A stretch of DNA of 64,000 nt, from contig CM064432.1 of the NCBI GenBank assembly GCA_032690845.1, positions 58,464,071 through 58,528,070 on the forward strand, written 5' to 3'. How positions within the stretch are numbered: position 1 is the first letter of the stretch; each line of letters starts with the position of its first letter. The notes under the pieces were generated by a model. The model was given only the letters and a program-made list of their open reading frames with translations. It was not told the origin of the DNA and made no database searches. Source of the stretch: Eleusine coracana subsp. coracana. Taxonomy: Eukaryota > Streptophyta > Magnoliopsida > Poales > Poaceae. Made by a program: the position numbers and the translations under genes. Below, one piece after another: positions 58,461-64,000 of this stretch.

Positions 58461-59361
58461 ATATTGCAGGGGGTTGTTCCATACTTCCGTTTGACAGATA
58501 CTAGAAAATGTCGCAGCTAGCAGCTCGTGTGGGTATGGCAGTACTACTGGAGACGGACTACGCGTACGTGCGATCGTGCGAGTCAAATGTTTGAACTGAT
58601 CAAAAGCAGCCGCGCCCGCGAGCACGCGGGTAGCAAGGCATGGACGAGGCCACGAGGGGAAGTGTCGCTTTCGTTGGAGGTGGTGGATGACAACGACCCA
58701 GTCAGATCAAGGCCGCGCACGAGCGGGAATGCATTAGAATACAAAAAAAAAGGGCGTCGACGGTCCGGTCCAGTTGTACGTTGGCCTCGTATATGGCCCA
58801 ATTGGTGTTAAAAACTGAGCTTTCCGGGCGGCCCATTTATGGTGGACCCACTTGCCGGCTGCCGCCGCCGCTCTTGCTTACTGCAGGCAGCCGCCGGAGC
58901 GGAGACGCACACGCGACGACAGGTGATTGGGCGTCGAGGCTGCGACCGCCGGGCGCGGACGTCCACGGCAACGGGCGGCCAGCGTGGCAGCCGGTTGGTG
59001 GTAGCCGCTGCCAAGCCAAGAGACAGTATAGAAGGACGTATGCGACTACGTATTAACGTACGTACCGGTTCGCACTTCGCAAAAAACAAGTACAGTATAA
59101 CGTAGGTATCAACGGCGAGGAATTCAACTGCAGCCGGCAATACAGGGCGTAGACGCACGGACGGCGGCGCAAATAACTGGCCGGAGTCGCAGGCCTCGTG
59201 GTATGCACGCATACGGCTGGAAAGTGGCCGGAAGCTGCCACGTTTTAGTGTCGTCGAGTTTGGACATGCAGTTTGTAGATAAAATGAAGCTTCCTTTTCC
59301 GGTGAATGGAGACGAGAAACGGTGGCTATGCTATGTTATTTCAGAGAGAAGTGATCTGATG
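58461..59361 (-). other. Proximal upstream region of patatin copy 3
   Basis: Non-coding. Its distal part (GGCGGCGCAA-TAACT, then GGAAAGTGGCCGGAAGC, TGTCGTCGAGTT and GAATGGAGACGA) matches 62080-62290. The 19-bp motif seen in the other units is disrupted here. Confidence 0.6.
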
Positions 59362-61041
59362 GAGCTCTTTTTAAATTTACATAAATCTTAAAGCAGCAAC
59401 TTAATTAATTTTTAATTTTTAATCCCCTTGATCATAGGGCCCGACCCTACCTTTCGAACCTAGACCCAAAACCAATTAAGCCCGGTCAACCCGAGGAAAA
59501 CAGATCGAGCGAAAGCGAACCGCACGCCGCCTCTCTGCACAGTTGCGCTCGCACATTTCCTCTCCTCTGTTCTCCTTGTTCTCGGCAGCGCTGGAGCGGC
59601 ACGGCCAGCGGTGTCCAGCTCCGCAGATCGTGGATGTGAGAGTCATCACCCGGTGGCGGAAGTCGAAGGCGTCATGCGCGGCGCCTCTCTGCGTTGCGTA
59701 GGAGGGCGAGACAGTCAAGTCGGCAGCAAAAACCTCACCAACCTCCATCACTATGCCATATCACTCCGCCCGCCATTCTGTTCTGCCGCCAGCGACAGAG
59801 ATTGCCGGATCGGCCAGTTCCTTGTGACGATCTGCTCGTTCCTCAGCACAGTTCTATCTCTGCCTGAAATTTGGAATGTGATTTGTCCGACTTGTTTGTT
59901 GGGGTTGTGTCCAGTTCACGGTTCAGGCACCTGAACTTGAACTTGAAACTCGGAATGTTATGTGTGTGGACTACGGACTGGTGTTGGGGTTGGCACATGG
60001 ATTGTGTGTAGATTTGGGTTCAGGGTTCCGACCTGAACCTAAAATTTGGATTGTGATGTTGTACAATAAGGAGGCCGCATGCTAGAGTAGAAGAAGCACT
60101 AGACATGTAAATTGGATGCTTTTCTTTGTTTCTTCCTGGAGCAATTGATGCTTTTCTTTGTTTCTTCCTGGAGATCAACAAACTTAAAAGAGGAACTAGT
60201 TCGTAGTATATAGACAAGATGAAGAAGCAAATAGACACCAAAGCTTACTGACACTGCATCAACTGAACTTGGCTAAGTATAACTCTGTTTTGCAGTGATT
60301 CAATCGACACACAAATGAGGCTGTCATTCCCAGCTCTCCCTTTTGACAAACACGAAGGTGTCTCCGCCGCCTCCGAGGACATCGATGCATGTTGCTTCAA
60401 CAACCGCTTGGTGGAGCCGACGTGCTGCTTCGACTGCAATTCGGTGCGGGCGAAAGCATGGAGCAGAGAACAACTCCAGTTCGCAGAGCACGGCTAGGAC
60501 GCTCGTGTCACCATCAGTTTGCAAAGAATATCAAGGGCGCGGGTGTTGCCGCCAGGTCGCAGAGCAATGTGAGGGCTGCGGGACGACGCCTGCATGTAGG
60601 GAGCCTGAGGTGGCCTGGCCCCACATCGTCGATGGCTGCAACTATTGTGGCGGTGGCATGTCGTACTGCTACTGCTGCATCGGTGGCGGGATCTCTATTA
60701 TGACCGTTTCCCTCCAGTTGCCTGCAGTGGTGGGGGTAGCACCATGTCGGGATGCGGAGCAGGCCATTCTCCCTCACCACAGATCAGCAGAGCAGGTCGC
60801 TACCGGCAAATCCTGTCCCTGCTATCAAGGAGGGAAGAGAACGAAGAAAGATGCAAATGGAGAAATGCTGCAAGTCTGGGAAGACGAGGGTGCGCTTGAT
60901 CTGTTTTCCTCGGTTTACCGGGCTCAATTGATTTTGGGTCTGGGTTTGAAAGATAGGGTCAGGCCTATGATTAAGTAGATTAAAAGTTAAAAGTTAATTA
61001 AGTTATTGCTTTAAGATTCGTGCAAACTTAAAAAGAACTTC
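59362..61041. mobile_element. MULE (Mutator-like element) with about 150-bp TIRs, possible Pack-MULE
   Basis: The first 151 bp (59362-59512) and the reverse complement of the last 151 bp (60891-61041) align end to end. Shared blocks include CTTAAAGC, ACTTAATTAA, TTTTAATC, ATCATAGG, CAGACCCAAAA (AGACCC), GCCCGGT and CCGAGGAAAACAGATC. The 1.38-kb interior is GC-rich in places and has no transposase. It was inserted into the copy 3 upstream region: the neighbouring duplicate (62270-62350) runs through the same point without it. No clear 9-bp target duplication remains. Confidence 0.75.
59513..60890. other. Interior of the MULE, unrecognised content
   Basis: Open frames such as 59611-59934 and 60343-60978 (+) have no recognisable domain, and the second runs into the TIR. 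GC-rich blocks at 59520-59720 and 60350-60800 could be captured gene fragments. A 26-bp direct repeat (ATGCTTTTCTTTGTTTCTTC…) occurs at 60116 and 60148. Confidence 0.4.
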
Positions 61042-62045
61042 ACCGGAGCACTTGGCCGCGTGTTTTCCCCAACCGGTTGGGAAGAACATTCATGAATAGG
61101 ACGAAATAGCCTGACCAGCAGCAGTACGTTCCAATATCTGCTTACTGTTCCGGTCTTACCATGGAGTGCTGACTTCTCTGACCGTTGATTTTGTTCTCTG
61201 GTTGTAGGCAACTAGCTGTCTGTTGCACTGTTTGTCTCCACTAGCTACTCGATTAGTGCAAGTAACTGGAGGGAGGGCAAGGGCAACTCCAAGAAGAACG
61301 AAAGAAGAACCGGAATACGAATTAAAAATAGAAATCCTACTAGAAGCGATGAACTCAAAACTCTCAAAAACAAATGCATAATACCACAAAAAGGTGCGGT
61401 ACATTGGCTGATTGGCCTTAATTAGCTTAGCGTTGACCACTTGTCTCTGTTCTAAATTCTAAGGTACCTCACGCTCGCCGCTGGTCAGCGCATGCGTAAA
61501 GGCGGACGTTTTGTACTGCTGTGTGCCCTAGTTTATTATACACGATTCCGTGAACATTTTCTTCACATGATCATGAAGAGCATAACATTCCAGATTCAAT
61601 TCACCACGTGAATGCTTCAATATGGCATGCAGATATATTCCGCATTCTAGACATCGTCCGTACGTTGATCTCGACTAGTTCATTGCAAGATTATCACAAG
61701 CTCGATCGATCTCCATGAGCTCACGTACTTTGTGCGAAAGGTAGCTATCGTGCATGCAGATAGCGACGTTGACCGAACCCTCCCTCTTAATTGTTTTTCC
61801 TTATTAATCGGTCGATCGCTTAAGTTCATGGACACGATGATTGACGACGAATCCCTTGTCTTAGCTTATTAAACGTTGCTTATGTCAGATATGCATGTTT
61901 CCGCCTGTCACTTCCTGTTAAAGAAAAGGACAGAAGAAAGACAGAGGTACGCATCATCCATGGAAAATATCTCTAGTTGAATACTTATCAGTAGAGCGCT
62001 TAACCAATACGTTTTCTCAAGATCATAGTTAATCCGTATAACATC
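61042..62045 (-). repeat. Distal upstream block of unit 3 (duplicate A)
   Basis: Aligns with 62340-63660. Shared anchors include CCAACCGGTTGGGAAGAACA, CTGACCGTTGATTTTGTTCT, GTGCAAGTAACTGGAGG, CACGATTCCGT, CCGTACGTTGATCTCGACTA and CACTTCCTGTTAAAGAAAAG. Non-coding. Confidence 0.85.
61605..61610. promoter_or_regulatory. G-box in conserved upstream block, unit 3
   Basis: CACGTG in AATTCACCACGTGAATGC. It is 3.36 kb from patatin copy 3, or about 1.7 kb if the MULE is removed. Confidence 0.5.
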
Positions 62046-62178
62046 GAAGTAGTAGTCGCCGAGTCTCCCGTAGACGCACGTACGGCGGCGCAAGTAACTG
62101 TCGGTAACCGTAGTCGCTGCCTGGTGAAATAGTACAGTCTATGGATATGGATCAGTACCATACGCGCCTAGTGGTGAG

Positions 62179-62197
62179 GAATTCTACGCCGGGAAAG
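62179..62197 (-). promoter_or_regulatory. Conserved 19-bp upstream motif, unit 4
   Basis: GAATTCTACGCCGGGAAAG, identical to units 1 and 2. Confidence 0.6.
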
Positions 62198-62605
62198 TGG
62201 CTGGAAACCTCGTGTGTCGTGTAGTGTCGTCGAGTTAGGACACGCAGTTGGACTTGTACCTTTCCGGCGGTGAAAAGGAGACGAAACATTGGATATGCTA
62301 TTTCAGATGGCCGCGTTGATGACCGCGTCTCTTCTTCCAACCGGTTGGGAAGAACATTCATGTACTGGGGACGAAATCATGCTAGCTTGACCATAGCAAC
62401 ATGCAACAGCACGTCTGGGTGTCTGTATGTTGCTCCGGTCGCGGTGCAATTCTGAGTTATTCTCTGACCGTTGATTTTGTTCTCTGGTCGTAGTTAGATA
62501 GCTGTTGATCTGCTGTCTCGACTAGCTACTCGATCAGTGCAAGTAACTGGAGGGCAAGGGCAACTCGAAGAACGAACGAAAAAAACGGAATACGAATTAA
62601 AAATA

Positions 62606-62970
62606 GAGTAATTTTTCCAAAACTATAGATTTTATTATAAACTATCACAAAACTATAGATTTAAGATGTATCATAAAACTATAGATTTAGTGCACCTTTG
62701 TATCATAGAACTACAGATTTAACAAGATATATCATAAAACTGTAGATTTAAGGAGTCAATTTATCACAAAACTACATGTTTTAACTTTGTAAAATCTGTA
62801 GTTTTGCGATTCATACGGACACTAAATATGTAGTCTTACGATAACACTTATTCAATCTGTACTTTTACGATAAAAGGTACATTAAATCTGTATTTTTATA
62901 ATATAACTCTTTAAATCTGTAGTTTTATGATAATTTTGATACAAAATCTATAGTTTTATGAAATTTACTC
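62606..62970. mobile_element. MULE-type MITE with subterminal repeats
   Basis: 365 bp flanked by a perfect 9-bp duplication TTAAAAATA (62597-62605 and 62971-62979). The ends are GAGTAATTTTT and inverted GAGTAAATTTC. The left half has about six direct copies of a unit like AAAACTATAGATTTA at roughly 28-bp spacing; the right half has about six copies in the opposite orientation. The matching site in duplicate A (61322-61330) has a single TTAAAAATA, which is the empty site. Confidence 0.85.
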
Positions 62971-63262
62971 TTAAAAATATAAATACTACTAGAAGCGATT
63001 AACTCAAAATTCCCAAAACAAATTAAATACGACAAAAAATGCGGTAGATCGACATTGGCTGATTGACCTTAGTTTACTGTTGACCATTTGTCTCTGTTCT
63101 AGGAGTACTTAGGGTTCTTCACGGTCGCCGTCGTCTGCGTAAATTAATGGCGGGCGGCTTTTTGTACCTCTGTGCGCCCTAGTTTATCTTGCACGATTCC
63201 GTAACAGTCCCTTGACATGTGTACTGTATCATGCAAAGCCTAACACTTCAGATCCAATTCAT

Positions 63263-63284
63263 CACGTGCAGTGGTGACCACGTG
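63263..63284. promoter_or_regulatory. Double G-box in conserved upstream block, unit 4
   Basis: CACGTG at 63263-63268 and again at 63279-63284, where the other units have one. The second copy keeps the CCACGTGAATG context. Confidence 0.5.
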
Positions 63285-64000
63285 AATGATTCATGGCACG
63301 CAGATAATACCACATTAATCCCGATGCCGTCCGTACGTTGATCTCGACTAGTTTTTGCAAGATTATCATAAGCTCGGTCGATCTCCATGAACTGACGTAG
63401 TTTGCGCCAAAGGTACTATCGTGGATATAGCGACAATGACCCAACCCTCCTTGTTAATATATTTCTTTGACCAGTCGCTTCAAGTTCTTGGATACAATGA
63501 TTGACGCTGAATCCCTTAGCTTAGTTTAATAAACGTTGTTTGCCAAATATGCATTTTTCCGCCCCTCACTTCCTGTTAAAGAAAAGGACAGAAGAAAGAC
63601 ATAGGTAAGGCATCGGCATCCTCCGTGGAAAGCATATCTAGATGAACCTCTTAACCTATACGTTTTCTCAATACCATAGTTAGTCCATATAACATCCTTG
63701 ACTTCTCTTCCGACTTTTTGGACCGGTAATAAACCACTCTAGTGTCTTCATTCTTCCTCTGATATTCACATTAAAAATATATAAATACCAGAATATTGCT
63801 TTTCATTGAATCAGAGAGGCTGATTCTACAAGATTAAAGTTTGCCCAGTAATTGTGTTAGCCCAAAATCGATAGCGTGGAGGTGTTAACTAGTATCTCTA
63901 CACCTTAATAAGAGATATGTGGTTATCTATTTCATGTCCACAATAGAGGCAGTACAGAGAGTCATGAGTCGTGCAGAGGAGTTCGTTTAGGAGTCGTTTT

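Larger units (their letters stand above)
62071..63900 (-). repeat. Upstream block of unit 4 without a patatin gene in this window (duplicate B)
   Basis: Starts with GTAGACGCACGTACGGCGGCGC (as at 59150), then carries the 19-bp motif (62179-62197) and the whole distal block of unit 3. Past 63660 it continues into sequence like 31170-31340 and 37400-37540. No patatin exon precedes it, so it is an orphan copy of the upstream region. Confidence 0.8.

Noticed and set aside
60343..60978. 211-codon open frame in the MULE
   Set aside because: It runs into the terminal inverted repeat and shows no domain; likely a chance frame.

Overview
The window is nuclear DNA of a grass, most likely an Andropogoneae species such as sorghum, sugarcane or Miscanthus. 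This is inferred from the intron-containing plant genes, GC-rich first exons, Tourist-like MITEs, MULE and CACTA elements, and a retrotransposon whose LTRs carry palindromic CCGGAC-n-GTCCGG repeats. I could not confirm the species or synteny by search.

Left part (1-26 kb): single-copy genes separated by MITE-bearing intergenic DNA. They are a CEP peptide-hormone precursor (197-472, +); a ten-exon MIP1-leucine-zipper/DUF547 gene (8381-12620, +) whose last exon carries an apparent one-base frameshift; a five-exon atypical short-chain dehydrogenase/reductase (15147-17543, +) with a GC splice donor; a six-exon phosphoglycerate-mutase-like histidine phosphatase with a probable plastid transit peptide (21511-18598, -); and an intronless MIZ1/DUF617 gene (22644-23468, +). 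A 0.4-kb imperfect hairpin element lies at 24.67-25.09 kb.

Right part (27.7-64 kb): a patatin-like lipid acyl hydrolase cluster. Three paralogues, all on the minus strand with the same four-exon structure (29513-27788, 34567-32886 and 58243-56531), sit in a larger duplicated unit that includes about 1.3-4 kb of upstream DNA. The upstream parts share a 19-bp motif and a G-box. A further upstream copy at about 62.07-63.9 kb has no patatin gene next to it in this window.

Units 2 and 3 were pushed apart by a nest of transposons: a pol-less Copia-type LTR element (38730-54930, gag plus a 3-prime accessory ORF), whose 3-prime LTR is split by a rearranged Ty3/Gypsy element (48805-54670), followed by a non-autonomous CACTA element (55037-56070). 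Upstream of the third patatin gene are a 1.7-kb MULE with about 150-bp terminal inverted repeats (59362-61041) and a small MULE-type MITE (62606-62970). The empty site of the small MITE is preserved in the neighbouring duplicate.

The genes do not form one pathway. The coherent system is the patatin cluster and its repeatedly duplicated upstream region. All exon coordinates come from reading splice signals and frame continuity by eye; no alignment or expression data were used.
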